A stretch of DNA of 64,000 bases, from positions 1 to 64,000 of the forward strand of contig JARBJD010000038.1 in the NCBI GenBank assembly GCA_033064195.1, written 5' to 3'. Below, one piece after another: positions 9,101 to 20,100 of this stretch (positions are counted from its first letter, which is position 1; the number at the start of each line of letters is the position of its first letter). Both the position numbers and the translations under genes were made by a program. This stretch comes from Blattamonas nauphoetae. Taxonomy: Eukaryota; Preaxostyla; Oxymonadida. The notes under the pieces were generated by a model, which was not told the DNA's origin, did no database searches, and worked only from the letters and a program-made list of their open reading frames with translations.

Positions 9101-10865
9101 CTATTTCAATCTGGTTCCCAAATCGTCTACTATACTACTGTTGTCATCAGAGAATAGATTGTCAAGAATGAGATCTTCCATTGTTTCGAAATCATAAGTG
9201 ATGTAGTACTGCGTTGGTTTGAATTCGTCTTGTCTCTTGTGCCATCAGAAATTCATGAGTCTTGTTGTTAAGAATGTGGTACATATGGCCTTGGCGTTTT
9301 ATCAAGTGAGATCTTCTTCACATGTTTTCCATCGACTTCTTTGCATTCTTTGAGATGTTTCTCGTAGTATGCCTTGAAGTGAGAATCTTTTACTTGGAAT
9401 CCTCTCGATTGACAGTAGGGACAGAGTTTGTATCCAGTGATTTTCTCAGGATCGATAATGTACATTACATGAACGAGAGTTGCAGTGAGCGGAATCATCA
9501 GAAGTGGGAGAACTCTTGCATCATCATTTTCGTTGATGTACGATTGACTGAGGAAGTACCGCTTCTTGTCTTCATCGAACTCATAAATGTGAACAGTGAT
9601 GTTGAATACTTGCATTGCTCTCTAAATCACATGCAATATCAAATCCAGGATACTTCTGAAGATGTGGTGTCAATTGTCGAGACTTCAGATGTGAAAGCTT
9701 CATCCATTGTGCAAACAATCTGTAGGCTTCACTATTCCTCATATTGATTGAGATTTTCTTCTTTGGAACCTCAGGAAGAGTGAGGAATGATAGTGCTTGA
9801 AAGAAGCAGATATTGTACTCAGAATCGACGTACCGAACGTTGTATGTTTTATGTGTTCAGTGAGAATGGCATTAGCTTTTCCAGCAACTGGGAATCTGTA
9901 AACTGCAACAAGAATCGAATGGAAGGCGATGAACACTGTCTTTGTGTCCATCAGTGTTCTCTCTTGTGACTCTTTGATTAGATTGATCGCATATTTAGAA
10001 TACTCAGTGATGTCTGCTTCACTTCTTATCACTGTTGGAAGCTCTTAGATGTGTTCTCCAGTTCTGGTCTGAAATCATTGTACAGTGTCTCATCTTTATC
10101 TTTTCTCTCAACAATCTTTCCAAAATCAATACTAATCTTGAATGGTCGATCCTTCTCTTTTTCATACACTGCATTGATGAAGGTTGTGATTTCCTCAACG
10201 TTCTTCAAGTGATTGTGGAAGTACAACTGATATGGTTTTCCATTGTCTTCAACCTTCTCGACCTCATTCTTCTTGAACTTCTTTCGTGCGTTCGTCAGAC
10301 ATTCGTTGAAGGCAAGTTTGTCACGTGGTTCAGCGAGCAAGATGCATTCATTGAATCCATCAAATTGCTTCACTTTTCTTTTTTCCATTTGTTCATTCTT
10401 CTTCTGAATGATCAACAGATTCTTCATCCAATGATCCATCAGCTTCTCTTCAATCGACTTTAGTTTCCTAGTGATCTTGAACACTTGCTTTTTCAATTCA
10501 GTTTCGTTCACTCTTGGATTTGCTTTCATGTCAATGATGATTACGTTTTTATCCTCTTCATTCATCATTGCATTGTTGTTTGTTTTATTATGTTTCTGAA
10601 TGAATTGAGCTTGTTCCATTTGTCGTTGGTTTCTAACTTCTTGAAGGAATTTTGGAATTAAATTGATATTTAGATTTGCTGTTGGATTCGGATTTCGATA
10701 TCCAACATCTGGGTGTTGAAGCATTGCCAGGAGAAATGAATAGTGATGTTGCTTGTATGGGCTGTCAGGTTTGTATGTTCGACCATCAGTAAATGCGAAT
10801 TGAGTGTTTGGAAATAGTTCTCTAACTTCTCTGATTTGTTCCTTCACTTTCCAGAGTTGTGTCAT
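9100..10865 (-). pseudogene. Polinton-type protein-primed DNA polymerase B, N-terminal remnants, broken
   Basis: Reading on the minus strand from 10865, three pieces match the order of a Polinton PolB N-terminus. These are a long charged helical region (10029-10865), a short block with PVAGKA (9739-10032), and a block (9268-9615) with a hydrophobic strand followed by a zinc-finger-like C-P-Y-C...H...C. Further left, near 9190, is YYITYDFETMED, which matches the exonuclease I motif (D-x-E) of family B polymerases. The palm motifs are not seen in the window. The copy is broken with several breaks. A T-rich box on this strand lies directly upstream of the 10865 start. Confidence 0.65.
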
Positions 10866-10876
10866 TTACTGCGAAT

Positions 10877-10897
10877 TAAAAAATAAAAATAAAAAAA
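10877..10897 (-). promoter_or_regulatory. T-rich box on minus strand before the polymerase gene
   Basis: On the minus strand this reads TTTTTTTATTTTTATTTTTT and ends about 12 bp before ATG 10865. It is the same type of box as before the + strand structural genes. Confidence 0.45.
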
Positions 10898-10906
10898 GTT
10901 GAGTGA

Positions 10907-11242
10907 TTATTTTGGCTTCCTCAAATGTGGCTTCTTCTTTGCCTTTAGCCAGGAATCTAGTCGCACTTTGAAGACTTCAGTTCCACCAATTTCTCGATAT
11001 GTGAATGGTACTAGAACCTGCTTGTACTCACCAACGAGCTCACAGTTGTACTTCCTCAGTTCATTTTCCACAAACGATTGAGTGTAGTGTCGACGTTGTG
11101 ACATGTGTGGTCTGTTTCCTTGATTCCACAACTTTGGTTTTATTCTCCACTCAACACCTTCATGAACATAGATGACTGGGATATTGTGTCTGACATATTC
11201 AGAGACAAGTTCACAGTTCTCTTCTTTCATTGACTGAATCAA
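10907..11242 (-). CDS. Small two-module repeat protein of the virus-like element
   Basis: About 111 residues made of two related modules of about 45 residues. Each begins NCELV(S/G)EY, passes a hydrophobic strand, then has a basic/aromatic stretch with a Trp near the end. The modules are reminiscent of DNA-binding repeats near mobile nucleases (ELV.EY...W...G), but the cysteines of those zinc modules are not obvious, so I only note the likeness. It lies directly upstream of the polymerase on the same strand. Function unknown. Confidence 0.4.
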   Translation of the reverse strand: MIQSMKEENCELVSEYVRHNIPVIYVHEGVEWRIKPKLWNQGNRPHMSQRRHYTQSFVENELRKYNCELVGEYKQVLVPFTYREIGGTEVFKVRLDSWLKAKKKPHLRKPK

Positions 11243-11267
11243 AGCTTGCTTGGCTTCTGTTCGACGT

Positions 11268-11308
11268 TATTCGCTCCCCTTTGGAGGGTTCGAAGTCTTT
11301 AGCGAGAC
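11268..11308 (-). repeat. Hairpin motif, copy 3
   Basis: CTCCCCTTTGGAGGG is followed by TTCGAAGTCTTTAGCGAGAC, matching copies 1 and 2. It lies near the right limit of the recognisable viral sequence. Confidence 0.5.
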
Positions 11309-11511
11309 ATAAGTAGTATTCACTGTTGTCATTTAATACAAATTAAAAAATCAAAAAAATAAAAATGAAATGTGAAGTGAGGTGTTGAGAGTTTTTTATT
11401 TTTTGTTCCTTGTTGTGCCAGCTTTCATTTTGCTTCTTTCTTTTTTGTTTCTTTCTTCCTAGTTTCATTTTTTCATTCATTCATTTTTCAATCATTCAAT
11501 CATTCATCATT

Positions 11512-12135
11512 CAATTTTTCAAGTTTGTATGATTGTACCGTAGGACAACCCGATACTCCTTTGGGGATCACTCTATCATGATCCTACTCAATGACTACTG
11601 CTGGCGAATTCCTTGAAGGGTTAAGTCTTGGGTGGGCATGATTTACGGGCACATCTAAGTGCGACCAACATGAACCCCGGGGCGGATTCCTAGAAATCCA
11701 CCGTCTCCAATTCAACCTTCAATTCGTTCTACGCATTAGTCACGAGGGCACCATTTTGCCTGAGTATCAAGGGAAATTACGTCGAGGTATCATTATTCAA
11801 CTTGAAATTCAATCATTCAAGCCTTCATCGTTCAATCATTCATCATTCAATTTTTCAAGTTTGTATGATTGTACCGTAGGACAACCCGATACTCCTTTGG
11901 GGATCACTCTATCATGATCCTACTCAATGACTACTGCTGGCGAATTCCTTGAAGGGTTAAGTCTTGGGTGGGCATGATTTACGGGCACATCTAAGTGCGA
12001 CCAACATGAACCCCGGGGCGGATTCCTAGAAATCCACCGTCTCCAATCCAACCTTCAATTCGTTCTACGCATTAGCCACGAGGGCACCATTTGCCTGAGT
12101 ATCAAGGAAATTACGTCGAGGTATCATACTTCAAC
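11512..12135. repeat. Tandem pair of a 336-bp unit with hairpins; possible structured RNA
   Basis: Two copies, from about 11521 and from 11857, share about 275 bp that differ at only a handful of bases or short indels. Both are preceded by CATTCATCATTCAA-type sequence. Stems visible in the unit include GGATCA...TGATCC and GGATTCCTAGAAATCC. The unit is more GC-rich than its surroundings. It matches none of the common structural RNAs I can recall (5S, U snRNAs, SRP, RNase P), so it may be an unknown RNA or a satellite-like repeat. Confidence 0.6.
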
Positions 12136-12330
12136 TTTTGGAAAGTTTGAATTTTGAATTTTGAATTTTTTAAATTTTGAATTTTGAATTTTTGAATTTT
12201 TGAATTTTTGAATTTTTGAAATTTTCCTAAGTATTTTTTTTGAAATTTTTTTTTGAATTTTTGAATTTGTTTTAAATTTTTGAAATTGTTTTGGTATTTT
12301 GAAACTTTTCATTTTTTTTTGAAATTAAGA
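12136..12330. repeat. Low-complexity TTTGAATTTT tract
   Basis: A simple repeat of TTTGAATTTT-like words; no coding potential. Confidence 0.7.
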
Positions 12331-12331
12331 T

Positions 12332-12405
12332 TGCCCCTCGCCTGAATCGAACCACCCCCTAGAAACGGGTGGACACTGGAACATACCCACTGAGCTACTA
12401 GCTCC
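12332..12405 (-). other. tRNA-like unit with Pol III A and B boxes
   Basis: On the minus strand TAGCTCAGTGGG is a full A-box match and GGTTCGATTCA is a near B-box match, spaced as in a tRNA. The acceptor and T stems do not pair properly, so it is not a sound tRNA gene. A tRNA-derived SINE head or tRNA pseudogene is more likely. Confidence 0.5.
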
Positions 12406-12483
12406 TGAAAATGTTAGTTTCGACCTGTGCCTTATACCTCGAATGTTCAGATCTGCTATATATTCCTTTTATTGTCCACCTAT

Positions 12484-12710
12484 CTACCCTCGTTAAAAAG
12501 CATGACTTTATCACGGGAACGACTTTTTTTACCCTCGTTAAAAAGCACGACTTTTTCTCGTCAGTGATTTTTTCAAAATAAGTTAGATTTTCCTTTTTAA
12601 CTTTTTACCCCCGTTAAAAAGCATGACTATTTCACGGGAGCGATCTGCTAAATCTTAATTCTTGGCCAATTGTTACCCTCGTTAAAAAGCATGACTTTTT
12701 CACGGGAGCA
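12484..12710 (+). repeat. Four copies of a short hairpin repeat
   Basis: The unit CCCTCGTTAAAAAGCATGA plus CTTTTTCACGGGAGC occurs near 12486, 12531, 12606 and 12674 with small changes. Each copy can fold, because the 5' half is almost the reverse complement of the 3' half. It lies between two tRNA-like units. Confidence 0.65.
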
Positions 12711-12815
12711 TTTTTTGCTATATATTGAATTTATTGACAAAGTTTTCAAATTTTAAATCTGCTATAGTGTCTTTATTTCGGGTATAAAGTTTCTGATTTT
12801 CCGGGATAATTTCAG

Positions 12816-12899
12816 GACCGGATAGTCTAGTGGTAATGGTGAGTGCACGCACTACTACTACTAAGCTGAAGGTCCTAGGTTCAATTCCTGGCGGAAGCA
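12816..12899 (+). other. tRNA-like unit, probable head of a tRNA-derived SINE
   Basis: TAGTCTAGTGGT (A box) and GGTTCAATTCC (B box) lie about 45 bp apart; the T stem CTAGG/CCTGG pairs. The anticodon region is an expanded TACTACTAC stretch and the acceptor ends do not pair. About 180 bp of GC-rich sequence follows (to about 13080), as in a SINE body. Confidence 0.5.
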
Positions 12900-13080
12900 T
12901 TTAATTTCACATATCACTGCCCTTTGGCATGGTCTAGGCCCTTGGCAAGACCAACGTACGTCTCCGGAACTCAAACCGATAAAAATGAGTTCCGATGCCG
13001 GTCTAAAAGGGACCGATGAGAAGGGTCGCAACCTTCGGAACCTTGAAAAAATACACCAGCTTCCGCCAAAATCAAGGTTT

Positions 13081-13537
13081 TTGCATTTTTGGAAATTTTC
13101 GAAATTTTGCTTCAACTTGAAAGTTTGAAGTAACTGAACTCTGGAAGAGAATATTTCTCTAAGATTGACAACTTTCTGAAATGAAAATGACTTTTACTCC
13201 AAGTATTTTCTGAATTGTCAATCGGCATGGAGAAAAAGCTATAGAAGTGGTGTCTCTGCCAATGTGGTTCTACTTTCGCCTTCTATACTACTCTCTATAT
13301 CTCGAAACAGTCCAGCCCTGTCCTTAGAATGTCCTCACCAGTCATTTCCTCAAAGATCGTGAATTATTGACATGGCGTGGATTATTGACACTACTATTAA
13401 CAAAAGCATCTGTCCCGAGCCCAGAACGGACGAGGACGAACCTGATGTCACTCTGGAGACGCCTCGTTCAACTCTTCTATTTAACGATTCTTTCGCAGAT
13501 TACTTGTCACAGTTTGTTTGAATCTTATATTGCTTTT
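13081..13537. other. Intergenic stretch, nothing recognised
   Basis: No frame of interest and no repeat. It lies 3' of the minus-strand beta-helix gene G0. Confidence 0.4.
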
Positions 13538-16500
13538 TCACCTCTCTTGATTTGTAGTTTGAATGAAATAACGAAGAAATAGTGAGAACATGAAACTCGT
13601 GATGTTCATTTTTCCAGCTGAGTCAGGATGGGTTGTGGTGAAACAATCGTCAAATGCGATGGTTGGGGAGTAATCGTATTTTCCGCTCATGATGGCCACA
13701 TCAGTGAACTTGGTCGCATCCTGACTAAAGTGAACTGATGACGACGTGAAGAAAGTGGTGTCTTCCCCGATCGAACTCCCATCAAAGAAAACACGCAAGA
13801 ACGAAAAAAGTCCAGAATTGATTGAGTGGATGACACAGACGGCGCCAGTCGTTCCAGAGTAGCAGTCCTTCACGAGAGTGTCGGAGATGCTGAGATTGTT
13901 CTGGTCCTGAAATGAAACGGCACCTCCTCCATTTCGGGACCTGCATTCGATGAATTGGCTTCTCTCCACTTTCAACGATGGGTCATCATTCACACCGATT
14001 CCTCCGCCGAGCGCGAAGTCTGATTCAGAGCCAACCTCGCAACGTTCAAACTTCGTACCAACAACTGACAGTTCAAGTTTTCCATCAATATGCACGCCAC
14101 CTCCACGTGTGGCTGCTTTGCAGTCTGCGATGACACAATCAACCAGTTGGAACTGATACTGCACTTGGCCGTTCCACAATCGACCGCCCAATCTGAGTGC
14201 TCCTCCCGTCGACGATTCGCCAGTTGTCGAGCAGTGCTCGAAGCGACACAGATTGATGAGAGTGGCATCCAAAACAGAAACGAACATCGCTCCTCCATTC
14301 TGGCTCGCTGAGCAGGATGTGAAGTTCGACGAGTTGGCTGTGAAACACACGCGGTTGAACTGACCGGGGTAAAGGACATACACAGCCCCGGCTTCTTCGG
14401 AAGATGACGCTATGCCAGAGAATGTGCATGATTGGACAGACATGGCGCCGCGGTACATGTAAAAGGTGAGTGGGCGAGCAGATGGATAGTTGTCTCCAGA
14501 GAAGCGGCAGTGTGAGAAGATGATGGAGGTTGTCTCGTCGGAGTCACCGTCGGTGATATCGAAGTAATACACTTTGGTTTCAACGTATAGTAGTAAAATA
14601 ACCCGGCGAGGGTAAAATAACCCGGGGTGAAAACCCCATTTTTTGGACCCCACTTTCCGTCCATCCCATATTTCTCGGAACCAAAATTTTTTTGGGTCCC
14701 ACTTTTTTTTCCACAATGTTTGTCTCAACTCCGAGTATCCATCGAGGTATAAATCGAACCTCCAAAATAGGATCCTGGGCCGGGGGTGCCTATTTCGGAA
14801 CCATATTTTGGCCTATTTTTGACCCATTTTTGGCTCCTAAATAGGAGGTCCTTAACATTTAAGCTTAGAGGATCCGAACTTCACGACAACTTTTCTCCAC
14901 GCCTGTTCAAAATTTTTCTTTCTCGTTTCATTTCTGGTTGTTTGGGATGTTTTTCTCTCGAAATCACAATTGTTTGAAAAATGAAAAATCCTGGGGGGAC
15001 CTGGGTGGAAATTTATGGTCAAAAACTGATTTCCCTGTATAATAAGCTTAGGAGCCGGAAAACTTGTTTTGATCATATCTCCACAACCAGACATAGTTCC
15101 GACATGAAGTTTTCACCAATATGGATGTTTTGTTGGATACTAATTTTTTCTGAAATTTTTGAGAGTTTTCGAAGACCTCCTATTTTGGCGTTCTTGATGG
15201 TTTTCGTTGTTTTCTCCGATTCAACCAACTACTCTACTCCCAAGCACGATCCTAACCAATTTTAGCTTTTGGATTCGATTCTGATTGTGTCTGCATCATT
15301 TTTACGAAATTTGGAGACGGGTGCATCATCCCATGTCTAATGACAGCTCTCTTTCTGCACCCAGGATAAAAACCGACAAAAGCATCTCAACTGCCGCAAG
15401 GGGATTTTTCTCAAAAATTTCAGAAAAAATTAGTATCCAACAAAACATCCATATTGGTGAAAACTTCATGTCGGAACTATGTCTGGTTGTGGAGATATGA
15501 TCAAAACAAGTTTTCCGGCTCCTAAGCTTATTATACAGGGAAATCAGTTTTTGACCATAAATTTCCACCCAGGTCCCCCCAGGATTTTTCATTTTTCAAA
15601 AAATTGTGATTTCGAGAGAAAAACATCCCAAACAACCAGAAATGAAACGAGAAAGAAAAATTTTGAACAGGCGTGGAGAAAAGTTGTCGTGAAGTTCGGA
15701 TCCTCTAAGCTTAAATGTTAAGGACCTCCTATTTAGGAGCCAAAAATGGGTCAAAAATAGGCCAAAATATGGTTCCGAAATAGGCACCCCCGGCCCAGGA
15801 TCCTATTTTGGAGGTTCGATTTATACCTCGATGGATACTCGGAGTTGAGACAAACATTGTGGAAAAAAAAGTGGGACCCAAAAAAATTTTGGTTCCGAGA
15901 AATATGGGATGGACGGAAAGTGGGGTCCAAAAAATGGGGTTTTCACCCCGGGTTATTGTACCCTCGCCGGGTTATTTTACTCCTATATGCTTCCGTGGAT
16001 TCATCAGGAAGAGTGACTGTGCCTTGTGGGGGGTCGGCGTTGGGGGAGGGGAGGAGGGAGGAGAAGGAAGAATTCGAGCACAAAACGGAGCCTCCGTTGT
16101 TCACGTCTCGAATCGTCGATCCCGACAAATGTGAACTTGTCAGCGACACAACACATCCCAACATCTTCTGATTCAAATGTGGAAGGCGTGGCTGGCAGGA
16201 AGAGTCAATTGAGCTCACGTTCACGAATGAGCAACTAATCAGCGATGACGAGATTCTTCCATTTTCTTCATTCATCTTTCGAGGTGTTAGTGTCAGCGAG
16301 AGACCAATTCCGTCTATTTCCATAATCCTCGTGGAGTCAAATGAGCATCCAACAATCGATACTGAAACTGAGGCTCCAAGATCTGCAAATGCTGATGTTT
16401 CAACTAAACCACGCATCTCCCCAACATCACTCCACATCCAGCTGTTCTGAACCACAACTGAAGATGAAGTTCCTGATTCCTCCAATGTCGATGGAGAAAT

Positions 16501-17001
16501 CAGAATCGGGCTTGTCCAAGATGAGAGTTCAATTTTGCTTTCAGAAATCGTCAGCATGCTGCTTGATACAATTGCCAGTTTGGTTGTTCTTGCTTCGTTC
16601 GTCTGCTGTCTTCCTTCTTCCGAAGTGTCGATGAGTGAAAAGTGGATTGATTTCAACGACAATGTTGAGTTGGTCAATGAGAACATGCAATTTCCAAAGT
16701 CCTGTTTCCTTCTTTCATCGGAATTCCTTTCATCGTCTGACTTAGACGAAGCAATCAGGACAGTCTTCAGATTGCCATTTTCGTTCGGTGGTTCCCCTGT
16801 CAGTTCCATCAATCTGTGATCAATATCAATGCTGTTCGCAAGGTATATTCCTTCTGTCAACGAGATAGACAAAGTGTCACCGGGCTTAGAGTTGGAAAAG
16901 TCTGAGTTGGTGTTCAGAACAGAGGAGAGATGAATAGGCGTGATGGGCGAGCTTAAACAGGTTTCCACTTCAGTAAGAAGAAGCAATAAACAATTGATCA
17001 T
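13538..17001 (-). CDS. Beta-helix surface protein G0, interrupted by foldback element A
   Basis: Two coding parts on the minus strand, 17001-15986 and 14585-13538, are separated by element A and one extra TA. Setting these aside, the frame is continuous (687 codons): ...EAY directly meets VETKVYYFD. The N-terminus is a short hydrophobic secretion signal. The body is made of right-handed beta-helix (pectin-lyase-like) repeats with spaced Gly-Gly and Cys, such as F..C....GGA. It shares the family motif HLSGS.(I/L)RDVN.GGS.LCSN with G1. It ends without a membrane span or kinase domain, unlike G2. Probable cell-surface or secreted protein. It is head-to-head with G1, with 133 bp between start codons. 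Confidence 0.75.
14588..15985. mobile_element. Foldback (palindromic) transposon A, 1,398 bp
   Basis: Two arms of about 576 bp (14588-15163 and 15410-15985) are near-perfect reverse complements in register, around a 246-bp spacer. The ends read TAGTAGTAAAATAACCC and a TA duplication flanks them (14586-14587, 15986-15987). The terminal region has two AACCCG boxes 19 bp apart. There is no transposase; small mirrored frames in the arms are by-products. It is the same family as B (44020-45418), which has the same spacer and similar arms. It is inserted in G0. Confidence 0.93.
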
Positions 17002-17134
17002 GATTATTCTTCAAATGAATGTTCAAAAATGCTTCTACAGACAAGAGATCGTTCAAAGATGACCCATTATTCCAACCTTTTGCTCTCTTTTCTCGAATTT
17101 AAAATCCTTCCGATCACAAACTATTGATTTCCTG
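17002..17134. promoter_or_regulatory. Short divergent intergenic region between G0 and G1
   Basis: Only 133 bp separate the two start codons of head-to-head beta-helix genes, so any promoter here must serve both. It is AT-rich; no motif recognised. Confidence 0.4.
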
Positions 17135-20100
17135 ATGATTCCGATCTCTTTCATCACGCTATTCACCTTCGTTCTGGGAACACACGTACATCCAATTCAT
17201 TCCTCAACTGAGTTCAATTTGGACACCCTAATCAAACCGTCATTCCTCATTGAATCGAGCAACACTTCTCAATATATCTCACTTCCGGATGGTGTTGTGC
17301 ACTCTACTAATTATCCACTTACTTCATCAAGCTTCGTGTTGAAAGGAAAACACCAAACAATTCTCCAATATCTGTATGAAACCCGTAACCAAAAGATTCT
17401 GCTCACAAAAGAAGGATTTCCACCTCTATCAAATGAAGTCAACAGCCTTTTCAGTCTTCACAACTCATCACTGTCGGTTCAGCGTCTCGTCATGGACTTG
17501 TCATCCGATTCTGCGAATCAGGACGTCAGATGTGCCGTCATTGTTTCATCGACTATTCTCGTCTCATTTTGCGAGTTTTTCTGGACGGATGTAAACTCAA
17601 TATTCGTTCTCCGATCCAGTTCTCCCTCCGCCCAAACCTCGTCGTCGATCACATTGGATTGGTGCACACTGACCAATACAATGCATCATCTGACGGCAAT
17701 TGTGGAGGATATGCGGAAAAACAGCGCAGCAGATGCTTTCAATTTCCACATGCTTGGAACGACAATCGCGAACTTGAAAGTGGTTGGGGCAGATGGTGTT
17801 TGTGTGTCGCAGACCAACCATTGCAACAACCTCTGCTCTTTTGAGGGCATCTCGACGACGGTTTCAGAAATGCGAATTGTGAACGTGTCATCGCAACCTG
17901 GGGAAATAAAACAAGCGTCGTCTCTGTTTTCGCAGAGAATGGTTGGAAGCCACATTTGGGGAAGCAACAACCATCTTTCGGGAAGTCTGCTGCGAGATGT
18001 GAATGGAGGAGGGTCATTTCTTTGTTCCAACTGTACATTCGACTGGTGTCACACGACGTCCTCCGAACGACCGTCGATCGTCCGCAGCACTTTCCCAGCC
18101 ACCCAAAGCCACTCATTCCCATCCATTCACAGCATCTCCAACCAACCCGAGGCTGAGAGCGATCCAGATGATCCATATACCGAGCAAACGTTTGATGGTG
18201 TTGATCGTTTGACTATCACTGATGTTGCAGTCACATTCACCAAATGCCAGTTCAAAAACATGAAATTCACAATCACTGACGGATCATCCCAACACGCTGG
18301 TGGATCTGCGGTTTATTTCACGTCCTCAACAAACACCGAATCTCTCGTCTCATGTATCTTCTATAATTGTTCAGTCATCGGCTCATTTCCCGTTTATGGA
18401 GGTTGTATATATATGTTCCAACTGACAGCATCTATCAACACTGTCACCGAATGCACCTTCGACGATTGGTTTCCTGGAAACGATGAAGTCTCTCCCTCCA
18501 AATATGGAGGTGCAATCGGCGCATTTGGAACCTCAGCTCCGATTGTGATCTCAAATTCCAATTTCACGTTGAGCGGAGGGACGAACACCAAAACCAATGG
18601 CGGATTCGTTTCCTCATACGCTTCCCTCACACCCAGCTCCACAACCATCTCCAATTGTCGTTTCGTCGGTAATGCGAAGACACCAGGTTGTTTTATGTAC
18701 ATCTTCTCAAAGGCTGACTTACCGGAATGTTTCTCAGTGACTGATTCGCTGATCCTAAACACCAATTCTGACCTCGTCTTCGTCTCCATCGCTTTCGAGT
18801 CGTTGTCCGGGTTCACCCGCACAGAATTTACCAACACTTCAATCCGATATTCATCTGCATCAACCACCACACTTCCGCATCTCTTTGTTGACTGCACAAT
18901 CAATCAATGTTCACTCTACACATGGTCCTCAGATGTCCTTTTTCTGTTCTCTGGAACGTCTTTCACGGGCAAGCCAAAAACCACTACGAAATCGACCATC
19001 CATTTCTTCGATGGAACCCATGTCGTCTTCCACCAATGCGATTTCACAAACTGTTCACCACCGGCAAATCGCAGCCTCATCGAGGTCGAAATCGACATGC
19101 TTTCGCTGGTCGTCGACACTTGCTCCTTCGCACACTGCTCTGGAGGCAAGTCAATCATTCATCTTCGAGATACTTTATCCTTCTTCTATTTCTGCTCCTT
19201 CACAAACGTGACTGGGACCACTGCCTGTGTCATGGTGTTGGGATACGAGGCTTTCAATTTCTTCGAATCCTGCCGATTTTATCTGCTAACTGCAAATAGA
19301 TTGGATATCGAGAGCACATCCTCCGCTGAGGAATGTCTGAGCGACGTTGCCGTGACCCGCTGCACATCCAATCGGCAGATGTACTTCGGAACATCGTGGG
19401 AAAGTCGAAAACAATTGATGGCCGTCAAAGTTGGAAGCGTCGCGACGAAGAACAAGTTCAAAGTGGGAACATGGCCAGGAGACAGCTTCTCATCGCTGCC
19501 AGAAGCACTCGCAACCCTTCAGCCTTCTTCACCACTGATCAACTCTATCACTTTCTCGGATGGTAATTTCACTGAAACCACTCTTCTGGAGGTTTCCCAA
19601 CTCGTTGAAATTATCGGTTCTGGATCGAATGTCAGCGATTCTCACTCGACGCAATTAACAACCAATGGCATCGTCTCGAAATCAACTGGCAATCTTTCTC
19701 TCCAATCGCTCCGACTCGTTCCTTTGCCATCATCGGTTCTTGCATCAACTGAAGATGATGCCAGTCTGTCTGTGTTAAATGTGATTGTGGAAAACGTCCA
19801 AAAAGTTTCCGCCAACTTATTCAAGCTGACGTCAGGCTCTTCTGAGATCCGTCACTCCTCCTTCAAGAACATCGAATCAGCCGAGTCGCTCGTCTGTGTG
19901 TCGCAAACCTCCTCCCTCGTCATCACCAACTCTCTCTTTCTGTCCATCTCCAGAACCATCCTCCAACCAACTCCCTATGAAACCACTCAGTGTGCAAGTT
20001 GCATTGAGGGAAAGACGAGTGGAACAGTGAAATTGATGTATTCTCGTTTTGGACTGTGCACAACGAACGGGCGAGCAGGAGCGATTGATTTGGAAGGCGA

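Larger units (their letters stand above)
1..11330. mobile_element. Polinton-like virus-like element, broken (left end outside window)
   Basis: This is a block of virus-type genes unlike the host genes to its right. It holds a small basic minor-capsid-like protein, two related capsid-like genes, a small structural protein, a fibre protein with an S74 chaperone, and the N-terminal part of a Polinton-type protein-primed DNA polymerase B. The genes are AT-rich and several have the same T-rich box just before the ATG. No integrase, protease or packaging ATPase is visible here; the left end lies outside the window and no terminal repeat was identified on the right. The element is broken: the polymerase has several breaks and one capsid gene carries an inserted hAT MITE. 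The MITE is almost identical to its second copy, so that insertion is recent, while the viral copy itself is older. Family assignment is inferred from gene content. Confidence 0.7.

Noticed and set aside
12816-12899. Functional tRNA gene
   Set aside because: A and B boxes are good but the acceptor stem does not pair and the anticodon loop is an expanded repeat.
14786-15787. Mirrored small proteins in the arms of element A (and 44283-45155 in B)
   Set aside because: They are the same chance frame read on opposite strands of a palindrome, with no domain and no start context.
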